Below are positions 27,133 to 36,304 of a DNA stretch of 47,780 nucleotides, piece by piece. The stretch is taken from NCBI GenBank assembly GCA_902797965.1, contig CADBUY010000011.1:1-47780 (forward strand). Reading direction: 5' to 3'. Under the pieces are notes generated by a model. It searched no databases, was not told where the DNA came from, and saw only the letters and a program-made list of their open reading frames with translations. Source of the stretch: an uncultured bacterium. GTDB taxonomy: Bacteria > Cyanobacteriota > Vampirovibrionia > Gastranaerophilales > Gastranaerophilaceae. The translations under genes and the position numbers were made by a program. Position 1 is the first letter of the stretch; every line of letters starts with the position of its first letter.

Positions 27133-27810
27133 ATGAGTAAACGAGTTGCTGATCAGATAAACAGTTTTAAATATAAAGGTGAACCGATAAGAATAACTCT
27201 TGGAACTCTTGTTATGACAGGATTGTGTATTATTTTGCTTATTATTGCGACTTTTACTCAGGTAACACTAAAACATCCTTATCTTCCGATGGATTTTTTA
27301 ACTTATATGGCTCAGGATGTCAGTGATGCAGATTTCCTCAGACATTTTATAAAAAGTTACGACTATATACCTCAAATTCCTGTTATATTTTTTATTGTGG
27401 CATTAATGGGAAGAAAGTTTGGAATACTTGCAATAATAGGGTATATAATTTTGGGTATGTTTTTCCCTGTTTTTGCTCTTGGTGGCGGTATAAGTTATCT
27501 GTTTGAGTACGGTTTTGGGTATATTTTGGCATATCTTCCTGCGGTATTCTTTGCGGGGACATTGTTAAAAGGGAAAACAGATTATTTAAAAATTCCTGTA
27601 ATTGCTCTTATAGGGGTAGTGACTATTCACCTGCTGGGAATTTTATATATGTTATTTGTATCAACTTTACGTCACGCGCCTTGGGAGCTTGTTACAAGTT
27701 GGATTATGTCACAAAGCGGTGTTCAGATGCTTTATGATGTGTTTTTCACTATATTGGCAATTATATTAGGCAAGCAAGCTCGCAAACTTTTTTGGATTGT
27801 AATGTGTTAA
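27133..27810 (+). CDS. bioY: BioY-family biotin transporter subunit
   Basis: Substrate-binding membrane (S) component of an ECF transporter for biotin. The 225-residue protein has about six membrane helices and the family's glycine-rich GRKFGILAIIGYIILGMFF with FALGGGISYLFEYGFGYIL. ATG 27133 has AGGTGG upstream. No ECF ATPase genes are in the window; a shared energising module elsewhere is expected. Confidence 0.85.
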   Translation: MSKRVADQINSFKYKGEPIRITLGTLVMTGLCIILLIIATFTQVTLKHPYLPMDFLTYMAQDVSDADFLRHFIKSYDYIPQIPVIFFIVALMGRKFGILAIIGYIILGMFFPVFALGGGISYLFEYGFGYILAYLPAVFFAGTLLKGKTDYLKIPVIALIGVVTIHLLGILYMLFVSTLRHAPWELVTSWIMSQSGVQMLYDVFFTILAIILGKQARKLFWIVMC

Positions 27811-27812
27811 CC

Positions 27813-27836
27813 CACCAAAATATACATTTGGATATA
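27813..27836. promoter_or_regulatory. Palindromic AT-core site, copy C, over uvrB promoter
   Basis: CACCAAAATATA followed by CATTTGGATATA, matching the sites at 15079 and 15591. It covers the -35 region of uvrB and would block polymerase if bound. Since uvrB is often under SOS control, this could be the LexA or another repressor's site; not tested. Confidence 0.4.
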
Positions 27837-27843
27837 TTAAAGC

Positions 27844-27849
27844 TATAAT
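27844..27849 (+). promoter_or_regulatory. uvrB -10 box, predicted leaderless
   Basis: TATAAT ends six bases before the uvrB ATG, with no Shine-Dalgarno. A TATACA hexamer at 27821-27826 gives a 17-base spacer. Confidence 0.55.
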
Positions 27850-27855
27850 ATTGTT

Positions 27856-29838
27856 ATGGATAGAAAATTTGAAATATGTTCTAAATACAAACCGTCAGGT
27901 GACCAGCCAAAAGCAATTGAACAGCTTGTTGAGGGAATAAAAAACGGAGATGATGCGCAAACCCTGCTTGGTATTACAGGCTCGGGTAAGACGTTTACTA
28001 TCGCTAATGTAATTGAGCGAGTTCAAAAGCCTACACTCATTATTGCGCATAACAAAACTCTTGCCGCTCAGCTTTATAACGAGTTTAAAGAGCTTTTTCC
28101 AAACAATGCGGTTGAATATTTTATCTCATATTACGATTACTATCAGCCAGAAGCGTATATTCCGAGAACTGATACTTATATAGAAAAATCCGCAAGCATT
28201 AATGATGAAATTGATCGTCTGAGACACAATACAACAAGGAGCCTTTATGAAAGAAATGATGTCATTATTGTAGCTTCCGTAAGCTGTATATACGGTTTGG
28301 GTTTGCCTGAAAGCTACTTTAGAGGAACAATAAAGGTTTCTGTTGGAGATACTTTAGAAAGAAATGACTTAATTAAACACCTTGTAATGACAAGATATAC
28401 AAGGAATGATTTGGAGTTAGAACGTTCAACATTTAGGGCAAGAGGCGATATTTTAGAAATCATGCCGGCTTATGAAAAAATTGTAACCCGTATTTACTTC
28501 TTTGGTGATGAGATTGAAAAAATCGTGAAAATTGACCATTTAACGGGTGAAATTATAGAATCTCCTGAAAGCGTATACATTTACCCCGCTGTTCACTATA
28601 TAGCCTATGATGAGAATGAAGACGAGACTCTTGATATGATTAGGACAGAGCTTCGTAATAGAGTAAATGAACTTGAAGCGGAAAACAAAATTCTTGAGTC
28701 CCAAAGGCTTCAACAGCGCGTAAAATACGACATGGAAATGATTAAAGAAATGGGGTACTGCTCAGGAATTGAGAATTATTCCAGAATAATCGAACGCAGA
28801 CCTGTAGGTTCAGCACCTGCAACACTTTTAGACTACTTTAGAGGCGACTTCCTGACAGTTATTGACGAATCTCACGTTACGCTTCCGCAATTAAACGGAA
28901 TGTACCATGGCGATGCTTCAAGAAAACAAGTTCTTGTTGATTTCGGGTTCAGACTCCCCTGTGCAAAAGATAACAGACCGCTAAAGTGGGATGAATTTTT
29001 TGCAAAAGTCGGGCAAAAAGTCTATATTTCAGCTACTCCCGGAGATTTTGAAAAACAAACTTCTTCTCAGCTTGTTGAACAGATTATTCGCCCGACAGGG
29101 CTTGTTGACCCCAAAATTTCTGTAAGACCAATAGAAACACAGATTGCAGACTTAAAACAAGAGATTGCAAAACGTGCAAAAAAAGACGAGCGTGTTTTGA
29201 TTACAACTCTTACAAAGCGTATGGCAGAGGACTTGTGCGACTTTTTCTTACAGGAAGGGATACGGGTAAGATATCTGCATAGCGGTATTAAATCGATTGA
29301 GCGTGTCGAGATCCTGCGTGATTTGAGATTGGGTGAATTTGATGTCTTGATTGGTGTAAACCTTTTAAGAGAGGGTTTGGATATTCCTGAAGTTTCGCTT
29401 GTGGCGATTATGGATGCCGATAAAGAAGGGTTTTTGCGTTCTGATACAAGTTTAATCCAAACAATCGGTCGTGCTGCCCGTAATGCTTGCGGTGAAGTAA
29501 TTATGTATGCAGATAAGATTACCGACTCTATGCAGAGAGCAATTGATGAAACAAATCGCAGACGTGAAATTCAGCTTGAACACAATAAAAAATACGGTAT
29601 TATTCCGCAAACAATCAAAAAACCGATTGAAAACAATCTGCTTTCACTTGTTGCAAGCTATCGCGACCTTGAAGATATTGTCGCAGAAGAAATGGTTGAT
29701 TTGGGCATAGATAAAAAAGACTTACCAAAACTTATCTCTAAGCTTGAAAAGGACATGCATAAAGCAGCTAAGATTCTCGATTTTGAACGAGCTGCAGAGA
29801 TTCGTGACCAGTTAAAAAAACTCAGAGAAATGGTCTAG
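27856..29838 (+). CDS. uvrB: Excinuclease ABC subunit B
   Basis: DNA-damage verification helicase of nucleotide excision repair. Walker A is GITGSGKT (near residue 39); the beta-hairpin segment [29 protein letters not shown], and the QTIGRAARN helicase motif VI are present. The C-terminal UVR domain ([20 protein letters not shown]) is complete. 660 residues is full length. The next 8-base repeats begin at the stop codon. Confidence 0.98.
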   Translation: MDRKFEICSKYKPSGDQPKAIEQLVEGIKNGDDAQTLLGITGSGKTFTIANVIERVQKPTLIIAHNKTLAAQLYNEFKELFPNNAVEYFISYYDYYQPEAYIPRTDTYIEKSASINDEIDRLRHNTTRSLYERNDVIIVASVSCIYGLGLPESYFRGTIKVSVGDTLERNDLIKHLVMTRYTRNDLELERSTFRARGDILEIMPAYEKIVTRIYFFGDEIEKIVKIDHLTGEIIESPESVYIYPAVHYIAYDENEDETLDMIRTELRNRVNELEAENKILESQRLQQRVKYDMEMIKEMGYCSGIENYSRIIERRPVGSAPATLLDYFRGDFLTVIDESHVTLPQLNGMYHGDASRKQVLVDFGFRLPCAKDNRPLKWDEFFAKVGQKVYISATPGDFEKQTSSQLVEQIIRPTGLVDPKISVRPIETQIADLKQEIAKRAKKDERVLITTLTKRMAEDLCDFFLQEGIRVRYLHSGIKSIERVEILRDLRLGEFDVLIGVNLLREGLDIPEVSLVAIMDADKEGFLRSDTSLIQTIGRAARNACGEVIMYADKITDSMQRAIDETNRRREIQLEHNKKYGIIPQTIKKPIENNLLSLVASYRDLEDIVAEEMVDLGIDKKDLPKLISKLEKDMHKAAKILDFERAAEIRDQLKKLREMV

Positions 29839-29861
29839 GGGTAAAGGGGTAAAGGGGTAAA
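29838..29861 (+). repeat. Three tandem copies of GGGGTAAA
   Basis: GGGGTAAA is repeated three times without variation, starting at the last base of the uvrB stop codon. Three G4 runs fall one short of an intramolecular G-quadruplex. The rest of the gap to 29984 holds no gene. Confidence 0.9.
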
Positions 29862-29984
29862 TATATATAGTTGGATTTGATGTTAAAGATATAAAACCGG
29901 CGTAACTACAGTAGATCGGGATTTTGCACCAACAAAATAAAGAATGCAGGTTGGGTTGAGCATGCCAGTTCAACTCCTTTATTT

Positions 29985-31334
29985 CTACTCTTCAATGTAT
30001 TCTGTTCCAAATCTGTACGCTTCGAAGTGTTTTGAAAAATGATCAGGTGACATTCCTGCTTTCATTTTGAGTGACTTCAGAAAAAGTTCTTTATCGGGCA
30101 AATCTTCCCATACAGACGGTAAATAAACAGCTTGCTGCCATCCGTCTTTTATTATAATCCCATCTTTAAACGGAACAATTTGTCTTAATAAATCTGCTTC
30201 ATCAGTAAAACTCATTTGTTTTGGCTCGCTTAACAAAGAGATATCAAAATTCAGAAAATCAACTTCATCGCTTGTAACAGGATTAAACCTAGGGTCTTTA
30301 AAAGCTGCATTCTGAGCGTTTTGAACAATATCATTAATCAACGACTGATGCGCAATGATTGAACCAATGCATCCTCTAAGATTTCCCAACTTTTTTAGGG
30401 TTACAAAACACGCTCCAAGCTCGTCAAAAACCTGAGCGTGGGTTGGGAAAAAACTTTTACCGCCAAGTTTTGCTCTGATAACATTTCTGCACAAATTCAA
30501 TAAATATTCTGAATAATATTTTTTGATAAATCCATTTTTCTTTCCCTCGTACAAAAACCATGTTCCGTACCCTACAACTCTTGATTTATCTCCTGATACA
30601 GCAGAAGAATTAAGCATATTAATTCTTATCATTGAATAATTATTCTGATTTGCAAAATCTACCAAACCTGCTATACCTGTTGCACCGCAGGCCTGTTCGT
30701 GACTAAAATTTGTCAAATCACCCGTTTCTATCATTCGGGCAGTTTCTGAGTCAATTTTTCTTGCTTTGTTATCATTATGAAAATGACTCAAATCGGAAGA
30801 TATGACAAATCCGCACTCTTTATTCGGATAGTACTTTGATATAATTTTTGTAATAATTTTCGGATTTTCATGCCCGACTAGGACAGGAATAATATTAATT
30901 GTATCAGCATCTTTAAAAACAGTCTGAATAATAGGAAGCTCAATCTCAACGGAATGTTCTTTAAGATAGGCTTCATCAAGAAACTTTCCACCAAACTCTG
31001 CTTCTAATTCACCGTTAATTACCTGATTTATGCCAATAGTTCCTAGTGGTGTTTTCCATTCGTCAAAAGTAGTAAGAGCAATTCCACCAAACGGAACTCT
31101 GTGAGCAGGAGCAAATATAAAAATATTCTTAATATTTTTATCTAACTGACTAATGCCGTCATATGCAAGCTGTCCCGAATAAACAAGTCCTGCATGCGGA
31201 ACAATAACAGCTCTTGATTTGTATTCATAACTGTTGCAACTGTTTTTTGCAAACCCGTCAATCTGCTTCTTTAGCTCAGAAGCATTTCCCGAATAAAATA
31301 AATTTGCAACAGCAGGTTCTTTAATTTTAATCAT
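29985..31334 (-). CDS. amrB: MEMO/AMMECR1 fusion protein
   Basis: Two domains of the Amr system in one 449-residue chain. Residues ~10-265 are the MEMO (AmrB) domain with metal-site motifs VPHAGLVYSGQLAYDG, APAHRVPFGG and SSDLSHFHND. Residues ~275-445 are the AMMECR1 (AmrA) domain with LRGCIGSI and AAFKDPRFNPVTSDEV. The reading frame continues 70 codons further upstream, but that segment runs through the divergent gene. ATG 31334 is chosen: it has TATAAT exactly six bases upstream and starts the MEMO fold. The biochemical role is poorly known; the neighbouring radical SAM gene is its regular partner. Confidence 0.9.
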   Translation of the reverse strand: MIKIKEPAVANLFYSGNASELKKQIDGFAKNSCNSYEYKSRAVIVPHAGLVYSGQLAYDGISQLDKNIKNIFIFAPAHRVPFGGIALTTFDEWKTPLGTIGINQVINGELEAEFGGKFLDEAYLKEHSVEIELPIIQTVFKDADTINIIPVLVGHENPKIITKIISKYYPNKECGFVISSDLSHFHNDNKARKIDSETARMIETGDLTNFSHEQACGATGIAGLVDFANQNNYSMIRINMLNSSAVSGDKSRVVGYGTWFLYEGKKNGFIKKYYSEYLLNLCRNVIRAKLGGKSFFPTHAQVFDELGACFVTLKKLGNLRGCIGSIIAHQSLINDIVQNAQNAAFKDPRFNPVTSDEVDFLNFDISLLSEPKQMSFTDEADLLRQIVPFKDGIIIKDGWQQAVYLPSVWEDLPDKELFLKSLKMKAGMSPDHFSKHFEAYRFGTEYIEE

Positions 31335-31340
31335 GTGAAT

Positions 31341-31348
31341 ATTATAAT
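31341..31348. promoter_or_regulatory. Overlapping divergent -10 boxes, amrB/amrS
   Basis: The self-complementary ATATTATAATAT contains TATAAT on the plus strand (31343-31348) and on the minus strand (31341-31346). Each is six (amrB) or seven (amrS) bases from its ATG. The 21 bases between the two start codons must hold the core promoter of both genes, and neither has room for a Shine-Dalgarno. A minus-strand TTGATA at 31362-31367 could act as amrB -35 with a 15-base spacer. Confidence 0.6.
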
Positions 31349-31355
31349 ATATTTT

Positions 31356-32345
31356 ATGAAATATCAAAAGACTGTAAACCATAAAGTTCAATGTGGAATC
31401 TGTCCAAGAAATTGCAAACTCGGTCCTAATCAGCATGGGTTTTGTTATGTAAGAAGCAATGGAAATGGTCAGATAATATCTGATACATACGGATATAATA
31501 CCGGACTTGCAATTGACCCTGTAGAGAAGAAGCCTATGTATCATTTTTATCCAGAATCAAGTGTTCTTTCTTTTGGAACTCTCGGATGCAACATGGATTG
31601 TCAATTCTGCCAGAACTGGCAAACAACAAAAGTTAAATACCCGATTGAACAATGTCAAGCTGCACCTCCTGAGGCGATTGCTCATACTGCAAAAATGAAC
31701 GGATGCAAAAGCGTAGCATTTACTTATAACGACCCTGTTGTATTTTTTGAATATGCTATAGAAACTGCAAAATTATGCAGAGAAAAGAAGATTAACACGA
31801 TTGCAGTAACTTCAGGATACATAAACCCAGAGCCTGCTAAAGAATTTTTTAAATACATGGATGGCGCAAACATTGATCTTAAAGGCTTTAGTGAAGAGTT
31901 TTATTCAAAGAATTGTCATGCTCATCTTCAACCTGTTCTTGATACTATAAAATATGCCGTTACAAAAACTAACTGTTTTGTAGAGCTTACAACAATGATT
32001 ATTGAAGGTGAAAATGACCAATACATTGAGCAGGAGTGCGAGTGGATTCTCAATAATCTTGGAGATGCAGTTCCACTTCATTTTAGCGCATTTTTCCCGA
32101 GGTACAATTTTAAGGACAGACAGCCGACAAAAACCGAAACCCTGATAAAGGCATACAATACCGCGAAGAAAATGGGTTTAAAATACGTTTATACCGGAAA
32201 TATCTCTGACGTTGAAACATCAGCGACGTATTGCAAAAATTGCGGTAAACCGCTTATCAAGCGTGACGGATACCAAGTTATTGAAAACAACCTTGAAAAC
32301 GGCAAATGCAAATTCTGTCAAACTAAATTAGACGGGCGTTTTTAA
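31356..32345 (+). CDS. amrS: AmmeMemoRadiSam radical SAM enzyme
   Basis: Radical S-adenosylmethionine enzyme of the Amr system. The cluster-binding C-x3-C-x2-C is in GTLGCNMDCQFCQNWQ; a second Cys group lies at the N-terminus (CGICPRNCKL) and a C-terminal CKNC...CKFC pair looks like a small zinc ribbon. 329 residues from ATG 31356; the GTG at 31335 is before the -10 box. It ends with a four-base convergent overlap into the dehydrogenase gene. Confidence 0.92.
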   Translation: MKYQKTVNHKVQCGICPRNCKLGPNQHGFCYVRSNGNGQIISDTYGYNTGLAIDPVEKKPMYHFYPESSVLSFGTLGCNMDCQFCQNWQTTKVKYPIEQCQAAPPEAIAHTAKMNGCKSVAFTYNDPVVFFEYAIETAKLCREKKINTIAVTSGYINPEPAKEFFKYMDGANIDLKGFSEEFYSKNCHAHLQPVLDTIKYAVTKTNCFVELTTMIIEGENDQYIEQECEWILNNLGDAVPLHFSAFFPRYNFKDRQPTKTETLIKAYNTAKKMGLKYVYTGNISDVETSATYCKNCGKPLIKRDGYQVIENNLENGKCKFCQTKLDGRF

Positions 32346-33316
32346 AATCTTATCAGAATTTTAATAGTATCTTTTGCTTTATTTGCTTCAAACGCTTCAA
32401 TTGCATCATCTACAGAATAAATTTTTGAGATGAACGGTTTAAAATCTATACGGTTGTTTTCTAAAAGTCTTAAAGCAGGTGGGAATTGTCCGCATCTTGA
32501 GCCTAAAACGGTAATCTCATTTATTACAATGGGTGCAAGGTTAAGCTCTTTACCCGTTGCTACCGTACTTTTCAAAACCAAAACTCCTCTCGGTTTGGTT
32601 AAAGCCATTGAGGTTTCAAAACCGCCTGCCGTTCCTGTTGCTTCCACAACAACATCATATATATTTTCAACCTTTAAGTCTTGAAGTAATTGTGTTTTAA
32701 CACCTTGTTTTGAGGCAATATTTAATTTATTTTGGTGCTTGCCTACAAGAGTTACATCAAGGTTTTGAGCGTGAAGTGTTAAGGCAGTTGTTAAACCTAA
32801 TTTCCCATCGCCAAGAACAAGAACTTTCTGCATAGGTTCAATATGGAGCTGCTCTGAGATTTCACACGCAGCAGCAAGCGGTTCGACAAATACAGCCTGC
32901 TCATCAGGCACATTATCCGGAACTTCAAAAAGAACATTAAGAGGCATCGTCATATATTCCGCAAAACAGCCGTCTTTGTTAACTATTCCCAAAGTGTGAC
33001 GACTTGGGCAATGTCGGTAATTCTTCTTTGCACACCACTCGCAATTCGGGTCATCACAACCGTAGCTGATTTCTGCTACAACACGTTTACCAATCCATTT
33101 TCTATCATCAGAATTGTTAGAATTTACATCTTCTACAACACCTACAAACTCGTGCCCAAGAACTCCAACATACCCCATATACCCTTTCGTGATCTCATAA
33201 TCCGTATTACAAATGCCTGCAAGAGAAACTTTAATTAACGCTTCACCTTCTTTTGGCTCGGGCTTTTTATAATTTTTATCAAGTTTTAATTCGTTGTCAA
33301 AAACAATAGCTTTCAT
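32342..33316 (-). CDS. Zinc-dependent MDR alcohol dehydrogenase
   Basis: Medium-chain NAD(P)-dependent dehydrogenase of the threonine/sorbitol dehydrogenase type. Catalytic zinc ligands are seen in LAGICNTDYE and GHEFVGVVE; the structural-zinc cysteines in CDDPNCEWCAKKNYRHC; the nucleotide-binding turn in VLVLGDGKLGL. 324 residues, slightly short. Substrate unknown. AAGGAG precedes the ATG. Confidence 0.88.
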   Translation of the reverse strand: MKAIVFDNELKLDKNYKKPEPKEGEALIKVSLAGICNTDYEITKGYMGYVGVLGHEFVGVVEDVNSNNSDDRKWIGKRVVAEISYGCDDPNCEWCAKKNYRHCPSRHTLGIVNKDGCFAEYMTMPLNVLFEVPDNVPDEQAVFVEPLAAACEISEQLHIEPMQKVLVLGDGKLGLTTALTLHAQNLDVTLVGKHQNKLNIASKQGVKTQLLQDLKVENIYDVVVEATGTAGGFETSMALTKPRGVLVLKSTVATGKELNLAPIVINEITVLGSRCGQFPPALRLLENNRIDFKPFISKIYSVDDAIEAFEANKAKDTIKILIRF

Positions 33317-33385
33317 TCTCTACTCCTTATGTTTGATGCTTTTATTATACTACCAACAAAAAGGTGATGCTCTAATAATGTCTTA

Positions 33386-33431
33386 ATATAAATAAGGCGG
33401 CGGTGAATATTCACCGCCGCCTTATTTATAT
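33386..33431 (-). terminator. 46-bp perfect palindrome, terminator of the TolC-like gene
   Basis: Every base from 33386 to 33408 pairs with 33409-33431, including the GC-rich AAGGCGGCGGTGAA/TTCACCGCCGCCTT core and AT-rich ends. It lies just after the stop of the minus-strand TolC-like gene and before the promoter of the dehydrogenase. The lack of a long T run makes it an atypical intrinsic terminator. Confidence 0.7.
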
Positions 33432-33454
33432 ATTTAACTTTTAGCTATTTACCA

Positions 33455-36130
33455 CTATAGGCTAAAGTCAGGTTCCGCAGGAAGAACGTTAGGAATATTA
33501 TTTATCCACTTCTTCGCATAATCGTTTGCGCTTACCCAGTTAACAGATAACAATCCTCTTTGAACCCATATAAGCTCTTTGAAGAAGTCATACTGAGAGT
33601 TAATAGCATCAACTTTAGCTTTCAAGTAAAGTTGTTGCGCATCAGCTAACTGATTTACAGGACATTCTCCACGCAAGTATTTAGCCTTAACCATTTCATA
33701 GTTTTCACCTTCTGCAAACATAGCTTTATAAGATTTTTCAATCATAAAGTATTTTGCAATTGCATTATTTACAACAGAACGAACTTTCATTTCTATTTCT
33801 GTATTAACTTCTTCCAAATACGCATTCAATTCGTTTAACTCTGCCTTGCATCTTCCAATCTCGGCAATCTTGTGTCCACCCTCAATCGGTTTCCATTGAG
33901 CACCGATAAAGAATCTGAAGGATTGTTGATCGAGACCAAGGTACGGAGAATTATACCATCCAGTTGTGCCAAGAGCCGGAACGCCAGTTGCAAATGCATT
34001 TGCTCCGGCAGCAACAGCCGCATCAGTACCTGCCCCCATTTGTATTGCTGTAGCTTGAGCAGCAGCAGAACTTGTGGAAGCATTAACTGCTTTCATCTGA
34101 TTGTGTCCTGCGTTTTCATACGGAAGATTTCTGCCGAATTGTGTTTGGTATTCCAGTGACATCTTAGCATTTGGCATAAAGAATTTTTGTCCGTAGTTTG
34201 ACATTTCTGCTTTCTTCATTGCAATAGCTGCTTTAAGTTTTGTCGTTTCAGGTGAAAGATATTGAACCTCCTGAACTAACATTTCCGTAAATTGTTCAAG
34301 TTTCTTAGGGTCACGAACGTGATCAATAATATGCAAATCTGATGAAAAGAAAGCAGGGTCATTTGCCGTAAGCGGTTTAAATGCAAGTTCTTCTTTCTGG
34401 TTTTTGTTATTTAACAATTTGTTAATTTGAACCTGCAAATTTTTGTAATCAGCTTGCATAGATAGAAGTTTCTTTTCTGCTTCACTTACTTCGCCCGCCC
34501 AACGGAAAACTTCTTCATATCCGCATTTGCCTGTTTTTTCTCTAACTCGTGCAATTGCAAGATTTTCTCTTGTTTCTTGAACGTACTCTTCTTGAATTTT
34601 AAGCATATTACCTAACATCAATGTTTCAATATACAAGTTTGCAACATGATATTCAGTATTAGCTTTTGTTAAATCGGCCTCAGCCTTGTCAAATTTTAGT
34701 TTTTTATGTTTTACAATTATGTTTGTAACCAAATCAGGTGAATAAAGAACTTGATCCATTGCAACAGTGAATGCACCTACACTTGTCGGAACATCTGAAT
34801 AAGTATTTGCAAATCCGCTGTTATAAGTTTGATAACCTAAATCAAGTCTTAATGTAGGCAGATATCTTAAATAAGCACTTGCTACAGAGCGTCTTGCTGC
34901 ATTAATAAGATATCTTTTTCTAACCATATCCAAGTTAGAATCATCTAATGCTGTAATCAAAGTGTTCAAATCATAAGTTTTTTTCGGTTTATTGGAAATA
35001 ACCGTTGAATTATTTAATAAACGTAATGCAGGAGTATATCCAAGTGCTTCACCGGTATCAGCGTTATAGAAAATTACTTTATCATCATAGAATGGTATTT
35101 TTTCATTCTTTACAGCCTGACCGTGAAGAACGCCATGGATATTAAATGATGTAGCTTCCGCAAGTTTTTTATCGACATCAGCAGTAGATGCCCCTAACAT
35201 TGCACCCAGTTCTACATCTTCTTTTCCGACAGATGAAAATGATGGTAGCTTTTTAGCATTTAACTGTTTATATAATTCTTTTCTTTGGTCTGACGATAAG
35301 TTATACAAAGGTGTAACAAATACGGAATCAACATCTTTCGGCATTTTAGATAAAGACGCTGAAATGTTTGAATTAACAGGAACTACAACAAATGCCAAGT
35401 CGCATTTTTTCTCTTTTAATTTTTTATCAATAAATGTGTTCCAGTCGCTTCTTGTCTTATAATAAGTTTCGTTCATTAAGATTGCAGTCTTTTTGATACC
35501 AGGATTTAAAACTTTAAATGTTGTGAAATCTGATGTCATTTGCTGAATAGGGTTAAAGAAGTGATTGCCAAAATCTCTTAAACCATATTGATCAATAGTT
35601 ACAACATATTTTTTCTTATCTTTTTTATCAGCATAATAGTTACTTGAGAAATAACCCAAAGATATTACCATTCTTGCTCTGGATGCTAGTGCTTTATCAG
35701 AAGCAGCTTTTGCTCCTTTTTCTGTCCAGTCACCGGTAAAGATTAAATCCTTAGGAAAACTTGCTATATAATCAGGCAGCAATTGAACTTTAATTGTTTG
35801 CTGGAATTTAGCCAAAACCTGTTGGTTCTTGTCTGATGGTCCGTCAAAAACGAAAGCAAGTTCAATCGGTTTTGCATTTGGTGCAGGCTTTAAGTGAATA
35901 GACTTTGCCTGAACCGCCATTTGCTGCATCTGCTGTTGTGCAGCTTTTTGAGTTGCAACAGCTTGCTTTTTTGCTTTTATTGAGGCTTCTGTTTGCTGCA
36001 CTGTCGCTGCCTGTGGTGCTGGCTTAGAAGCAAGTTTTACACCTTTTCCTGTTTTTGTCACAGCTAAAGCTGCGCCTGAATACATTACAAAAATCATAAA
36101 AGACAGTAATGCACTGATAATCTTCTTCAT
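33455..36130 (-). CDS. Periplasmic-binding domain fused to TolC-type channel
   Basis: An 891-residue exported protein. After a signal peptide (KKIISALLSFMIFVMYSGAA) and an Ala/Gln/Lys-rich linker, residues ~55-330 look like a two-lobed periplasmic-binding fold (PIELAFVFDGPSDKNQQ, ARMVISLGYFSS, KKTAILMNETYYKTRSDW). Residues ~390-890 are an outer-membrane efflux (TolC) domain with long helices, including the paired repeats AARRSVASAYLRYLPTLRLD and late KCGYEEVFRWAGEVSEAEKK. ATG 36130 has GGGAG upstream. A sensor or substrate-capture domain joined to an exit duct is the inferred design; no ABC or RND partner is adjacent. Confidence 0.8.
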   Translation of the reverse strand: MKKIISALLSFMIFVMYSGAALAVTKTGKGVKLASKPAPQAATVQQTEASIKAKKQAVATQKAAQQQMQQMAVQAKSIHLKPAPNAKPIELAFVFDGPSDKNQQVLAKFQQTIKVQLLPDYIASFPKDLIFTGDWTEKGAKAASDKALASRARMVISLGYFSSNYYADKKDKKKYVVTIDQYGLRDFGNHFFNPIQQMTSDFTTFKVLNPGIKKTAILMNETYYKTRSDWNTFIDKKLKEKKCDLAFVVVPVNSNISASLSKMPKDVDSVFVTPLYNLSSDQRKELYKQLNAKKLPSFSSVGKEDVELGAMLGASTADVDKKLAEATSFNIHGVLHGQAVKNEKIPFYDDKVIFYNADTGEALGYTPALRLLNNSTVISNKPKKTYDLNTLITALDDSNLDMVRKRYLINAARRSVASAYLRYLPTLRLDLGYQTYNSGFANTYSDVPTSVGAFTVAMDQVLYSPDLVTNIIVKHKKLKFDKAEADLTKANTEYHVANLYIETLMLGNMLKIQEEYVQETRENLAIARVREKTGKCGYEEVFRWAGEVSEAEKKLLSMQADYKNLQVQINKLLNNKNQKEELAFKPLTANDPAFFSSDLHIIDHVRDPKKLEQFTEMLVQEVQYLSPETTKLKAAIAMKKAEMSNYGQKFFMPNAKMSLEYQTQFGRNLPYENAGHNQMKAVNASTSSAAAQATAIQMGAGTDAAVAAGANAFATGVPALGTTGWYNSPYLGLDQQSFRFFIGAQWKPIEGGHKIAEIGRCKAELNELNAYLEEVNTEIEMKVRSVVNNAIAKYFMIEKSYKAMFAEGENYEMVKAKYLRGECPVNQLADAQQLYLKAKVDAINSQYDFFKELIWVQRGLLSVNWVSANDYAKKWINNIPNVLPAEPDFSL

Positions 36131-36304
36131 AAAATATACTCCCAATCTTATATTGACCATTTTATAGTTTCAAATAACCTTGGTTGTTTTTTACAACCCA
36201 ACCCTTCACATCCCGATTATATCAAAAAAATATTTTAGATAGTGTATATGTAACGAAACATTAAGGAGTTATTATTGGGAATATATTGTGCAAAATCTCA
36301 GGAG

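Noticed and set aside
29838..29861. G-quadruplex
   Set aside because: Only three G4 runs are present; a four-run intramolecular quadruplex cannot form from this sequence alone.
31335..31544. 70-residue N-terminal extension of the MEMO/AMMECR1 protein
   Set aside because: It would be antisense to amrS coding sequence, lies upstream of the -10 box, and is not part of the MEMO fold.
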